64,000 nt of DNA. Origin: Anthoceros angustus. Lineage: Eukaryota; Streptophyta; Anthocerotopsida; Anthocerotales; Anthocerotaceae. Shown piece by piece: positions 1 through 11,639 of this stretch; position 1 is the stretch's first letter; every line of letters starts with the position of its first letter. The DNA is taken from positions 62,001 through 126,000 of the forward strand of contig MU008163.1 in the NCBI GenBank assembly GCA_010909165.1, read 5' to 3'. The position numbers and the translations under genes were made by a program. The notes below the pieces were generated by a model. The model made no database searches, was not told the origin of the DNA, and worked only from the letters and a program-made list of their open reading frames with translations.

Positions 1-2088
1 CAGCAGACTTGATGACAAACCACAAATAGCACTATGAAACAAACTGAGAAGCCACTTACAGATACAGTGAGTTTGTCATAAAGGTTGGCTCTGATTGCCC
101 AATCTTGTAATTCAGGATCAGAGACAGTGCTGCACAAACGGGAATCTCATTATTTGTATTCTAGCAAGCAAGCAGGGAACCATCATCCAGCTGATCAGAG
201 CCCATGCAAGCCAACGTGTGACGAAAAGCCAGGAGCTCACTTCAAATTCAGCTGCTTCAGTATTGATGAATGAGCTTTCTGATCCTGAAATAATTGACAG
301 AACCTGCTCATAAGGATAGAGTTGGAAACAGCCCTGGACAACTATGGTCACTTCAGGCAAAACAATCAGACAACGGGAATGGTCAATACCCGCAACAGCA
401 GAGGAACCTGCCAGATGTTGGAAACGTCATAGATATTGAGTATGTGTGAGGCCTGTATGGAGGACCAACAACAGCATGAACGTGTAAGATGAGGAAAGGA
501 GAAACAATCAGCAATGTGCAACCTCCCATGGGCAATCAATACCGGGAGAGCAGAAAAGACTTTCAAGCTCAAGCCTTACTGGCACATGACAAAACTGTGA
601 GAGCTTTTCCTTGGTAGCCTGCTCCAATTTCTGCCACCAGGAAATAAACTATAAGCTTGCCAAAAAGGCTAAAACAAATTGACAGCCAAGGGATCAGGAA
701 CCAGGCCAATACGCACACTGGCACTCCGGCAGGCCAGCAAGTGCGGAGTCAGACCCAGAGCTCTCAGTTCTCGGACACTGTGTTGAGTAGGCTTTGTTTT
801 CTACACAGGAAAAGAAAAATTGGGGGTTCAGAAACTCTAATCAGGGCAACCGCAGCATGATACAACGGCCTGCATGTTTCAAATTTAAAATACAACACCG
901 TGCAGCAAACGGGCAGCATATCACAGATAGCTACATAAAGGACTATCTACTAACCTGCTCGCCCACCACTCCAAGAACAGGTACCAGGCTCACATGCACG
1001 AGGCAGAAGTTCTCAGTCCCTACACGCACCAACATAAGATGAACTTAAACCCGAAACACGTGTTTCCCCACAATGCAACCCTTGCACGATCCTGCACTTA
1101 CCGACACGGAACTGGAATTGTCTGAGAGCTTCTATGAAAGGCATAGATTCGATGTCACCTGCCAAGAACGTAGCCAAGATTAGGTCAGTCGCTACTCAGA
1201 CTTAACATTTGGTCGGATTCAACCAACCCCGCTAAGAAGGCAACTCTACAAGAGAGGTAGTGCATTAACCAACAGTTCCGCCCAGCTCAATGACACACAC
1301 ATCGGGTGATCCGGGTAGCCCATCAACAGAGACCCTGGCAACCCTCTCAATCCAATCCTGAATCGCATCTGTGATGTGAGGAACCACCTGCCAGGTAAAC
1401 AAGCAATTAAATTCACTAACTCTTGCTTGCCACCTGAGGGACCGTCCATTCCAATACGCAGCAACTTGCCACACGAAATATTCAATTCCAAAACCTGCAC
1501 AGTCTTCCCAAGGAAATCTCCCCGCCGCTCCTTCTCAATGACAGACTGCATCAGCGACAACTCACATGAGAACCCCAAACAACGACTAAAAAACCTTCAC
1601 GCAGCCCAAACGTAACACCATCCACCAACCTGGTAGATTTTGCCGGTCGTAATGTTGTTGTCCGCCGTCAGAGTAATATCCAGAAACCTCTCGTAATTCC
1701 CAAGGTCCAAGTCAGCCTGCCCAAACAACACACCACAATACTAATCACCCCCCTGCACACAAAAATGCACAACACAACAAAATCCTCCACCACAAAATCA
1801 CCTCTCCGCCGTCATCCAGCACGAAAACCTCCCCGTGCTCAAAAGGCGACATCGTCCCCGCATCCGTGTTCAAATACGGATCTGCCACACACACTCATAA
1901 CTTCAAATTCTGCCTCGCTACTTCCTCCACTCCCCACTCCACCACGCGCCTGAACATAAAATCACCTCACCAATCTTAATCGAAGTAACACGAAGCCCGC
2001 ATCCTTTGAGAATGACTCCAATGCTGCTGGCCGTGACGCCCTTGCCGAGCCCGCTCACCACCCCGCCCGACACCAGCACGTACTTCAT
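1..2088 (-). CDS. CTP synthase, N-terminal amidoligase part (3' end beyond the window)
   Basis: Makes CTP from UTP, ATP and glutamine in the cytosol. I resolved 12 exons (complement): 1971-2088, 1802-1881, 1630-1716, 1495-1545, 1270-1387, 1102-1158, 955-1019, 717-800, 580-630, 390-452, 241-284, 60-129. All introns are GT-AG, phases agree and the joined frame is open for 296 codons. The start at 2088 gives [17 protein letters not shown], the family's usual start and P-loop. Then come [20 protein letters not shown], the KERRGD(F)LGKTVQ and VPHITDAIQ blocks, [14 protein letters not shown] and [14 protein letters not shown], all diagnostic of CTP synthase. The last exon reaches the linker before the glutamine amidotransferase domain, which must lie left of base 1. 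No frameshifts were seen. The paralogue cannot be assigned. Confidence 0.95.
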
Positions 2089-2835
2089 CTTCCTCTCCTC
2101 CTCCGCGCCCCCGCCGTGCTCCTTCACCGACCCCGCCAGCGCGCCCCTCGCGTGCACACCCCTCGCCCACTGCAGCGCCGCAAATTGCACCTGACCCCGA
2201 GAACCCGCCTTCTGCCCCAGGAATTGGCGCGGGAGCGACTGGCACAGCGAGCCAAACCTACAGAAACTGCTCAGCGCCGAGCTTGCCGGCATTGCAGGGT
2301 CCTAAACCCGATCGCGCATTCCAGGGAAGGAAATCCTTCCTGGCGCCGAATTTTGGCAGGCAGCAAATTCCTCCAGTCCTAAATCAGCCAATGCGCAATC
2401 GGGGAGCTCTGATCAGGGGAGGCGAGCGCCGAATCCTGTGTCCAGCAATTCCCAGCCGGCGCACGACACGCTCTCAATTCGCACCGGCCTTTGCTGTTCC
2501 ACCGCCGCGCCAAGAATCTCAGCAGACATTCGCAACGGAACGCCTGCCAGACACTTCACGCGGCAGCGACTGTGGCGGGTCGTGAGCTTTTACATAAACC
2601 CTAAAGCCCTGGGGTACGTGACCGTGACAGGCTTAGACTTCCTGCCGTGCCGCGCCACAACAAAGGTCAAGTGTACGCACGGCTTGGCTGGTCCCCCACG
2701 CCGGCCGACCCTCTAAACTGACGCCGGTTACTCGCGCCTGTCGCCGTGATCGAGGACGGACCTAACCACTGACATCGACCCGCGTGCCACCCTGGGTCCC
2801 TTGGGCATTTCCAAAAAATACTCGGTAATAATAGA
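2089..2835. other. 5' flank of CTP synthase, no gene recognised
   Basis: GC-rich sequence immediately upstream of the minus-strand CTP synthase start, presumably holding its promoter and 5' UTR. Short open frames on both strands have low-complexity products with no family resemblance. I see no convincing TATA box. The right edge borders the Copia gag remnant. Confidence 0.5.
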
Positions 2836-3351
2836 CTAGATATTGTTAGCGTTCCTCGGACTAATAGTGCCCACACTTAGGGCTAGACAAAGCTCATCTT
2901 CCCTCATCACTGTCGAGGAAGCTCCTTCAAGCTTAGAAGCATAAGATCTAAAAACACTTCTGTGTTTCTCGACCGAATCTCCTTCCTTCATTTTATAGTT
3001 TTGAAAATGTCGCATGGTCGCCATGGTCATATGACATCGACAATATTGGCTCCGCAGGTCCTCTAAGCTGGTCCAGTTTCGGTACGAATGAGCCTCACTA
3101 GTCTGCCTCAACTTCTCACATGTTAGGCCATTGCGTATAAGGTACATGGCAGCGTCATTTTTGACCGACCATGCTTTGCCTGCAGACCATAATTCAGGCT
3201 TTGGCTCTTCACTCTTGGTAAGTTTCCAAAGCTTCTTTTGCTGGAGAGCACCTTGCATCCTGATCACCCATATGTCGTAATCGGTTCTACTAAACCTGTC
3301 TTTTTCTCTAAATCCCTCACCAATGTTAGTTGAGCCTGATGGTTCTCCCAT
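2836..3351 (-). mobile_element. Copia-type gag N-terminal fragment
   Basis: An open frame of 171 codons begins MGEPSGSTN and runs through FREKDRFSRTDYDIWVIRMQ, then KKLWKL, YRNWTSLEDLRSQY and a MKEGDSVEKHRSVFRSYASKL block. This is the usual layout of plant Ty1/Copia Gag (UBN2-like): 'F.G.NY..W...M...L', then 'AW..L...Y', then 'SV..H...F..L...L'. It stops before any zinc knuckle, protease or integrase, so it is a 5' fragment. It points away from the LTR end at 3370-3617, so the two are not collinear parts of one element. Confidence 0.7.
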
Positions 3352-3369
3352 CTCGAGATCTGACCTTTA

Positions 3370-3630
3370 TTAGATCCGTGTCTAGAGGCTCTAGGGTTTC
3401 TGGTGGGTCATGATCTTAGAGACGGAGTTAGAAGTACAGACCGCGTTGGTTATGGTTATCTTAGCTTAACCCAGCGTGGTCATACCCTTTGGTATCTTGT
3501 ACCGAAGAGGTACAACTCTTCAGACACAGGCTATAAAAGCTCACCTCTTGTAATCAATTGTATCAATTAGAAAAGCACTAAACTTTGATCAAACCCTTCT
3601 GCAAAGCACCTTAAACTTGGTATCAAAGCA
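3370..3630 (+). mobile_element. Orphan LTR 3' end with primer-binding site
   Basis: A TATA-like ctataaaag (about 3530) is followed by an AT-rich leader and, at 3618-3629, tggtatcaaagc. That differs by one base from the initiator-methionine tRNA primer-binding site tggtatcagagc common in plant LTR elements. This order (TATA, R/U5, PBS) suggests the 3' end of a 5' LTR of a plus-strand element. No gag follows downstream. The left LTR boundary is not visible. Confidence 0.45.
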
Positions 3631-5394
3631 TAGTTTGATTACTAAGTTCATCATGCATTATGATCTGAATCTAGATGTTCTTCTAATATGCAACGTCTCT
3701 CTAATGCCTTTGGTATTTGTAATATGAAGCTATTTTATACTTATTCATAGTTTCTCTTATATTCAACCAAACATATTTTACTAATAAAATAGTTTAGCTT
3801 CTTCTATGATTAACCTTTATATTCATGGCTCATTGCCACTCTCTCATTCTTCATCTTATTCTTTCAACACTTCTAGCACTCTACTCATTCTTCCTTGCAC
3901 AAGACATTGTTCATTTATTGTTTCACATAAAGTTACAACATGGTAAGAAGAAACAATCACAAGAGTATTCATGCTAAGAGAACGAGAGAACTAGAGAGGG
4001 AAAGTAGAAGAATTGTGCACTCTCCTCGATCCTACAATCATAGTCGACTGAATTCTTCTCTTTTCAATAACCTAGGGAGCAAGATAGCCTACGTGCTATC
4101 CTGCTTCTTCCTAGAAAATAATTTGGTTTCATCATCATCAACAAGAGCTTTTAGCAAACAAACATCAGCAAGGCCTTGGTCCACCAGTGATGATAACACG
4201 ATAATTTTTGAAGGGGGTTAATAATCTCGAAGGGGGTTTTCCGCAAATAATCTCTGAAGGGGGTTTTTGATGGGCCCTAAAACAGCGTTTTGAAGGCATT
4301 CGAGACTCGAAAAAGGGTGTCACCGGAAAAATTACTACTTTCCATCTAGCAATGTTTGTGGCCAATGGTGGTCGCAAACTCCAACCTAGGGAAATAATGC
4401 AAAGTAGGAACGGTGAGGAAGGCCGCTCGCCGCAAGAACGATCAGAACTCGCTTTTGGGATGGAAATGTGGTTTTGTTATGACACCACAAAAGCCACAGA
4501 CGGTATTTCCTAACACGTAAACATCAAGAACCGGACTTACAACATTAACTCGGGACCCCGGAAAACGAGATTTCGCCACTCATCCCGAGTTCAATCCATC
4601 GTCATCACTTGGTCCGACTTCTCCTCCATTGTCATCACTATCTTCATGACACTTTCACCGCAGTTGTATGAAGCCACGCAACTCAGAGCTTATCCCTTAT
4701 CGCTTTTTGTCCACATCTGAGATGTTTTCGTTCAACACAAACCCATAATCTGAGGATGTGTTTCATTCACAAATACCTCTGTATGTTTTTAGGTAATGGA
4801 TCTTATTCCCTTTTTCCTCGATTGGACCGATGGGTTACCACCGCGGACTATGTGTTCTCGCACATATCTCCCTTCATACGCATCTATGTGCTCGGTCCGA
4901 TACTAGTGGATAAGAAAGTGAGGTCGTGGTGCTTAGCTTCACGTCAATGACCTCCCAATCCGTAATGGCCTGTATGCATGTCCGTATTGCAGCCTTTGCG
5001 AAACATCCCTCTCGGATTTCCGTTATGTCCCCATTCATCCGTGCCATTTCCGCAGCTTGCCTTCCCGCATTTTGATATGCCCCAAATACATATCACTGTG
5101 GAGGTCCCTCAATAATGCCTCATCTAGCAAAGCTTCATCCGCACTTGAAGTGGTCAGTCAGTATGATCCACTGCACGTGAAAACCACTTCCAAGGACGTA
5201 GCACTAGCCCAATGTTATTCTCCACAACGATAGCAATCTCCTTCCGTCCAACAAAGGCTTCCCACCACTTATACTCTTCAATACCACCTATGGATGCAAA
5301 TCTTTTAACCCTTCACAAATGGGCCACACCTTCCATCGGTGATAGGATACACCGTTCCTTCTTGTCCCCCTAGCTTCACCCGTATGCACCGTAG
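3631..5394. other. Unclassified repeat-like sequence
   Basis: No protein family recognised on either strand. At 4190-4275 there are three degenerate repeats of an AATAATyTyGAAGGGGGTT type. The first, gataatttttgaaggggg, is the reverse complement of sequence at about 6606-6625 and, slightly shorter, at 8896-8915, linking this segment to the Copia family downstream. On the minus strand, 4980-5290 has a broken protein-like stretch without recognisable domains. Confidence 0.4.
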
Positions 5395-5400
5395 GATGGT

Positions 5401-5805
5401 GCAGGAGGCGCCGGCCGGCCGGCGCCTCCCTAGCACACTGCCCATGGCGCCGGCCGGCGCCTCCCTAGCACACCGCCCATGGCGCCGGCCGGCCGGCGCC
5501 TCCCTAACACACCCTACCCATGGCGCCGGCCGCCTCCCTAGCACACCGCCCATGGGCGGCCGGCGCCTCCCTAGCACACCGCCCATGGGCGGCCGGCCGG
5601 CGCCTCCCTAGCACACTGCCCATGGCGCCGGCCGGCGCCTCCCTAGCACACACCGCCCATGGCGCCGGCCGGCGCCTCCCTAGCACACCGCCCATGGCGC
5701 CGGCCGGCGCCCCCAACACGCCATGCCTTGCCCATGGCGCCGGCCGGCGCCTCCCTAGCACACCTGCCCTACCCATGGCGCCGGCCGGCGCCTCCTCCTA
5801 GGCTG
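5401..5805. repeat. GC-rich palindromic minisatellite, about 11 units of 33-40 bp
   Basis: About eleven tandem units of the form CATGGCGCCGGCCGGCGCC + TCCCTAGCACACCGCC. Each unit carries the self-complementary core ggcgccggccggcgcc, with variants ggccggccgg or a shortened ggcgccggcc. CCCATGG joins successive units. Open frames across it on both strands are artefacts of repetition and GC content. The units are rich in CG and CCG/CGG sites and in strong hairpin potential. Confidence 0.9.
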
Positions 5806-5844
5806 TCTTCCGAAAATAAATATTTAGCGCCTCAAGAGTAATTC

Positions 5845-5935
5845 AACCATGGACTGTTGGTCTAGTGTTTGGGAAATAAGTGTAGTAACGAATAGGTTTC
5901 GTGTTCAAACCTCGTGCCTCCTCAACAGTTCAATT
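5845..5935 (+). repeat. Possible tRNA-derived SINE head
   Basis: ggtctagtgtttggg (from about 5860) resembles a Pol III A box, and about 45 bases on gtgttcaaacctcg resembles a B box. Spacing and order match the 5' head of plant SINEs. No tail or target-site duplication could be delimited because Copia-related repeat starts at about 5944. Confidence 0.35.
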
Positions 5936-5943
5936 TTGTTGAT

Positions 5944-8261
5944 TTTAAGGATGCTTGCATGGGCGCATGGGCAACTAACTTTGTTCATTTTAAGGACGTT
6001 GGCATTGCCTTAAAGCCCAAGTGGTTGCATTGAGTGCCAGAAGGTTGAAGACCACGACTGGCGACCTTTTGGATGAGGGTCACCTAGATGTGTGGCGCCG
6101 ACACCGCCGGACCGGGCCCAAGAATGATACTATTGAAGACGAGCAAGCAATGGAGGAGAACGACAACTTCGAGGCGGAGGATATGGACCGCCTCGAATAT
6201 GGCGGTGGTACTCGATTTGGTAGGCATGGATGAGTCGCCAGCCGCACTCTTGAATGGCTATTGTCGATCTTGATGACCACTTCCTCCTTGATTGTTTGTT
6301 GCAATGTTCTCACGACCACTTAAATGAGACTCCGCTAATGCAGATTGTTTTCATTGTGTTCCACCACTTGAAAGTAAAAGTTTTCGGTTGTAATAAACAT
6401 ATGAAAATGGCAGCCCTCTATGCATTCTACTAAAAATAACCCTCATGCTCCGGTTCTCGGGTGTAGACTTGAAAGTGCATCTTTTATCAAAGATATGACC
6501 TCGTAAAGGGTGTGTGCATTATCAAAGTAGGGCACATATGCTGTTCTAGGTAAGGTGTTCTTCGTGACAAGGGGGTGCTGTCTCGGCCGAAGGGGGTCAG
6601 TATATCCCCCCCTTCAAAAATTATCGTGTTTGATCCTGATCTGCTCCGATGTTGTGGAGATATTTTGAGTGATGAGAATTAGAAGTCCTCCTCCTATCAT
6701 ACATACAACAAGGAGACAAACTCACCATTTTATTCTTCAAGCACACCTGTTCAGAGTAATTCTTCGTCACACCTAATCGATCAGGTCAGCATCATTTTAC
6801 GGCTTCTGCTAAGAAACTCTATTATGCTGATGGACGGACGGCAATACCCTCAACAAACACTCAACAAGTTTCTCATAAGTACTTCATAATGCAAATTCAA
6901 GTAATCACGATTGTACATGTGGTTACGAGCGTGCGTATAAGGCGCAATGTTTTCAAAATAAGCTCCAACCTGATGACTCACTGGGCAATCTCCTACAGCC
7001 AACAAACCATGGAACAACCTATCATTAGGTGCAAGCAGAGATTTCTGCTGCTGCAGATATTCTTTCTCGATTCCGAAGAAATCAGCATGGTTTATCTCAG
7101 GAGATCTCACCAGCTACAACGCCTAGTGTACATGCCCCCATATCTGCCGTGTTCTCTTCAGATCTGCTCATAGCAAGGGGTCCGACAACTGAAATTCAAA
7201 AGAGATCACTTGCAGATCCTAGCAGCCATTCTTCTGCAAATCTCCGACTTGAATCCCCTCAATTCTGCTGCAATTGTGCTCCATATGGTGCACCCCTCAC
7301 CAGCGACCAGATCCCATCCAGCACGGCGGTTCCAATCACAGAATCGACTCAGATCAAGGCCAGTACTCTTCCTGTTTTCCAGGCTAATTCAGTTTCTGCT
7401 TATTGTTGCAAAGCTTGCGATCTTTGGGCAGTAGAGGCGACCTTCTCCGACGCCCCTTTTGCATCTGGCGCGACTGGAAATGGTGAACAGGGCCCCCGGA
7501 TCGATGGAGATGCGATCCGGGGCCACGGCCGCCGTTGCGACGTGTCCTCGCGCCGCTCAAACTCCCCGTTCGCGACGGTGCCCTAAAACATTTTTCGCGA
7601 ACGCTTCAAACGAATTTTCTGGCACCCGTCATGAACGGGGCCGCTGCAACAGGCGCTTCAAACGCCGCCCTTATGCATGTGATTGGCTCTTGGGGTTTCT
7701 AGTGGGCCCACCTGGCAACTTCTACTGGATCTCCTGGCGTACATGTTCAGCCTCGCCGCAACTCTTCGGAGCCTCGCCTCCTTATAAGCTTTCACGCTGA
7801 GTTGTCACTATTCGAGCTTCAAGAATCAAACAAGAGCCCTTGTCGCCTTCAATCGACATTGCTACCAAGATTATTTTTACGAGCAGGGCGCCATCGCTCA
7901 AGAGTTATTCAGCTTGGAGTGTCATCACCTTTGGGATCATCTTCACCGAGTCGGCAATCACCGCCTGTAGTTCAAAGAACTTGCACCTGCTCTATGCTCC
8001 TAGTGATCGCTCAATCGGGTTGTTTGATTTTTCATAACCACCATTGGCCTTCTGGACCTTTATCAAAGTAACACTTGATTTGCTCATATTCAAGCATTGC
8101 TATATATTTGAAGACTTCTTAGCTTCTTGTCATAACTTGAGTTGGCGCTTTTTCTATATATATCTATCTACTTCTATTTAACATTTTGCTTGATTCTATC
8201 ACAATGGCCACCGCCAAATGTGCCACCCATTCCCATAATCAATTATATGAATGTGACATCC
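5944..8261 (+). mobile_element. Copia-family 5' region, tandem copy 1 (LTR/leader, no intact ORF)
   Basis: First copy of a roughly 2.3-kb unit repeated at 8262-10510. It starts at gattttaaggatgcttgc. It contains a TATA-like ccttataagc (about 7780), a leader, and ends with the gag start around 8204 (MAT.K/SPNVPPIP type), after which the sequence jumps back to the unit start. No long ORF is present. A minus-strand stretch at 6850-7110, with a degenerate partner at 9092-9301, encodes a short unrecognised peptide containing GLLAVGDCPVSHQVGAYFEN. Confidence 0.6.
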
Positions 8262-10510
8262 GATTTTAAGGATGCTTGCATGGGCGCATGGGCAACTAAC
8301 TTTGTTCATTTTAAGGACGTTGGCATTGCCTTAAAGCCCAAGTGGTTGCATTGAGTGCCGAAGGTTGAAGACCACACGGCGACCTTTTGGATGAGGGTCG
8401 ACTAGATGTGGCGCGACAGACGCCCAAGAATGATACTATTGAAGACGAGCAAGCAATGGAGGAGAACGACAACTTCGAGGCGGAGGATATGGACCGCCTC
8501 AATATGGTGGTACTTGACTCGCCAAAGGCATGGATGAGTCGCCAGCCGCACTCTTGAATGGCTATTGTCGATGCCGATGACCACTTCCTCCTTCGAGCTT
8601 GTTTGTTGCAATGTTCTCACGACCACTTAAATGAGACTCGCTAGTACGTGATTGTTTTCATTGTGTTCCACCACTTGAAAGTAAAAGTTTTCGGTTGTAA
8701 TAAACATATGAAAATGGCAGCCCTCTATGCATTCTACTAAACGCAACGGGCCCACACCCTCATGCTCCGGTTCTCGGGTGTAGACTTGAAAGTGCATCTT
8801 TTATCAAAGATATGACCTCGGAAAGGGTGTGTGCATTATCAAAGTAGGGCACATATGCTTCTAGGTGACAAGACAGTGTCAAGGGGGTCAAGATATCCCC
8901 TTCAAAAATTATCGTGTTTGATCCCGATCGCTCCGATGTTGTGGAGATATTTTGAGTGATGAGAATTAGAAGTCCTCCTCCTATCATACATACAACAAGG
9001 AGACAAACTCACCATTTTATTCTTCAAGCACACTGCTCGTAGTAATTACACACACCTAATCGATCAGGTCAGCATCATTTTACGGCTTCTGCTAAGAAAC
9101 TCTATTATGCTGATGGACGGACGGCAATACCCTCAACAAACACTCAACAAGTTTCTCATAAAGTACTTCATAATGCAAATTCAAGTAATCCTGATTGTAC
9201 ATGTGGTTCTGAGCGTACGTATGGGCAGCAATGTTTTCAAAATAAGCTCCAACCTGATGACTCACTGGGCAATCTCCTACAGCCAACAAACCATGGAACA
9301 ACCTATCATTAGGTGCAAGGATTACAGTAGAATTATTCTTCTCCTCAAGAAATCAGCATGGTTTATCTCAGGAGATCTCACCAGCTACAACGCCTAGTGT
9401 ACATGCCCCCATATCTGCCGTGTTCTCTTCAGATCTGCTCATAGCAAGGGTCCATATAACTCCAAATTCAAAAGAGATCACTTGCAGATCCTAGCAGCCA
9501 TTCTTCTGCAAATCTCCGACTTGAATCCCCTCAATTATGCTGCAATTGTGCTCCATATGGTGCACCCCTCACCAGCGACGGATCCCATCCCAGTGTTCCA
9601 ATCACGAATCGCACGGTGCCATCGCATTTTCCTCGCCCTAGCGACTGCTTTCGCTATTGGCAAAGCTATCTGCAAGAGCTGCTCCGACGCCTTTTGCATC
9701 TGGCGCGACTGGAAATGGTGAAGGGCCCCGGATCGATGGAGATGCGATCCGGGGCCACGGGGCCCGCGTCCGCCCGCTCAAACTCGGCACCCGTTCGCGG
9801 ACGGTGCCCTAAAAACATTTTTTCGGTACACCCGACGGTGCCCTAAACGGTACCGGCACCGTTCGCAGCGTGCTTGTAAAGCATGCGTTTCAAACGTTTC
9901 GCTTATGCAGGATTGGCTCTTGGGGTTTCTAGTGGGGCCCACCTGGCAACTTCTACTGGATCTCCTGGCGTACATGTTCAGCCCTCGCCTGCAACTCTTC
10001 GGAGCTCGTCGCCTCCTTATAAGCAGCCTCTATCGGTTGAGTTGTCAGCTATTCGAGCTTCAGCAATCAAACAAGAGCCCTTGTCGCCTTCAATCTGACG
10101 ACATTGCTACTCAGCATTATTTTTACGAGCAAGCTGGCGCTACTGCTCAAGAGTTATTCCAGTTGGAGTGTCATCACCTTTGGGATCATCTTCATCGACT
10201 CTGATCGGTGCAATTTGCCAGTTCAAACTTGCTCGTCTATGCTCCTAGTGATCGCTCAATCGGGTTGTTTGATTTTCATAACTACCATTGGCCTTCTGGA
10301 CCTTTATCAAAGTAACACTTGATTTGCTCATATTCAAGCATTGCTATATATTTGAAGACTTCTTAGCTTCTTGTCATAACTTGGAGTTGGCGGTTCTTCT
10401 ATATATCTATCTACTTCTATTTAACACCTATTGCTTGATTCTATCACAATGGCCACCTCTCCAAATGTGCCACCCATTCCCATAATCAATTATATGAATG
10501 TGACATCGAT
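8262..10510 (+). mobile_element. Copia-family 5' region, tandem copy 2
   Basis: Head-to-tail second copy of 5944-8261. Long stretches are identical, interrupted by many 1-15 base gaps and substitutions (for example 6060-6240 versus 8360-8540). It ends at a gag start at 10449 and runs into the next short repeat. The junction falls exactly after the gag codons for SDFK, where copy 1 returns to the unit start and copy 2 continues into gag. Confidence 0.6.
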
Positions 10511-11160
10511 TTTAAGGAGAAGGACCGCTTCGACACTAAGTTTGAAATATGGTCCAAGTGCTGCTCGTCTTCTTGAATAGTTGATGGAACTGCCCTCAAG
10601 CTCATTGGGCCCTCACCCGCCTCGACTCTTGAAACAAGACAAGCTTGCTATGCATATCCTTATCTGCATAGATGAAGTCACTCTTTATCTATGCTCCTAG
10701 TGATCGCGGCATCGTTCACTGGGTTGTTTGATTTCTCATAACCACCATTGGCCTTCTGGACCTTTATCAAAGTAACACTTGATTTGCTCATATTCAAGCA
10801 TTGCTATATATTTGAAGACTTCTTAGCTTCTTGTCATAACTTGGAGTTGGCAGTTTTTCTATATATATCTATCTACTTCTATTTAACAACTATTGCTTGA
10901 TTCTATTACGATGGCCACCTCCCCAAATGTGCCACCCATTCCCATCATCAATTATATGAATGTGACATCTGATTTTAAGGAGAAGGACCGTTTCGACGGC
11001 ACTAAGTTTGAAATATGGTCCAAACGTATGCGTTCTGTCTTGAATACCAGATGGAACTGTCCTCAAGCTCATTGGGCCCTCACCTGCCCTCGACTCCTGA
11101 TTGAAACAAGACAAGCTTGCTATGCATATCCTTATCTCGGGTATAGATGAAGTCACTCTT
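10235..11160 (+). repeat. Head-to-tail duplication of LTR end plus gag start (about 455 bp unit)
   Basis: Sequence from tctatgctcctagtgatcgc through the leader, gag ATG and gatgaagtcactctttatc occurs at about 10235-10688 and again at about 10690-11161. The first copy's gag is frameshifted and has an in-frame stop. The second continues into a longer gag. Confidence 0.7.
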
Positions 11161-11290
11161 TATCATATAGATGGGGCTACTACTGCTGCAGAGGCTTGGC
11201 GGCAGCTAGTAGATATTTTTCAATCTACCAATGCCGCAAGACAGAAAATAAATAAATTGGCCTCTCATGTCTTCCAAGTTTCTATTACGT
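10912..11290 (+). pseudogene. Copia gag, frameshifted
   Basis: The frame from the ATG at 10912 reads MATSPNVPPIPIINYMNV, then SDFKEKDRFDGTKFEIWSKRM, the conserved 'F.G..F..W...M' Gag entry. After a frameshift near 11060-11100 it continues in another frame as KQDKLAMHILISGIDE and AAEAWRQLVDIFQST, typical of UBN2 Gag. The end of gag and the zinc knuckle are not found. At 11430-11510 a piece matching the protease/pre-integrase junction (LLSDVLHVP, KNLISVRHLV) shows the original order with internal losses. Confidence 0.75.
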
Positions 11291-11639
11291 GACTTATGTC
11301 CGAAGCCGACTCTTGCCAATTGTTAGCTTTTAGACCTTTTAATGATCACATTTGTTTCAAGTTCATCGGCTCTCCCGCCAAGATCAAGCTTGCGGGTCCT
11401 CTGCAATTACTCCGGAAGATGGTCTTCTTTTAAGTGATGTGCTGCATGTTCCATAAATGGCGAAGAATCTTATCTCCGTCCGACACTTGGTGAAGGATGG
11501 TACTCGTGAGTGGTAGAAATGATTGATGTCCTAAAAGCTTGCAACGTTGATCAGGCTTTCGTTGAGCCAGATGACCTCTATGTCTTCTCCGCCACACCGG
11601 TGATCATGGCTTCCTCGACCCCAGCTCCCGCAATGGCCA

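Noticed and set aside
4165-4377. gaagggggtt repeats considered as telomere-like or G-quadruplex array
   Set aside because: Only about three imperfect units and the same words occur in the Copia-family repeat; more likely element sequence.
5305-5841. Several Ala/Gly/Pro-rich open frames on both strands across the minisatellite
   Set aside because: They arise in all frames from a GC-rich tandem repeat with CATGG at unit joints; no start context, domain or codon evidence.
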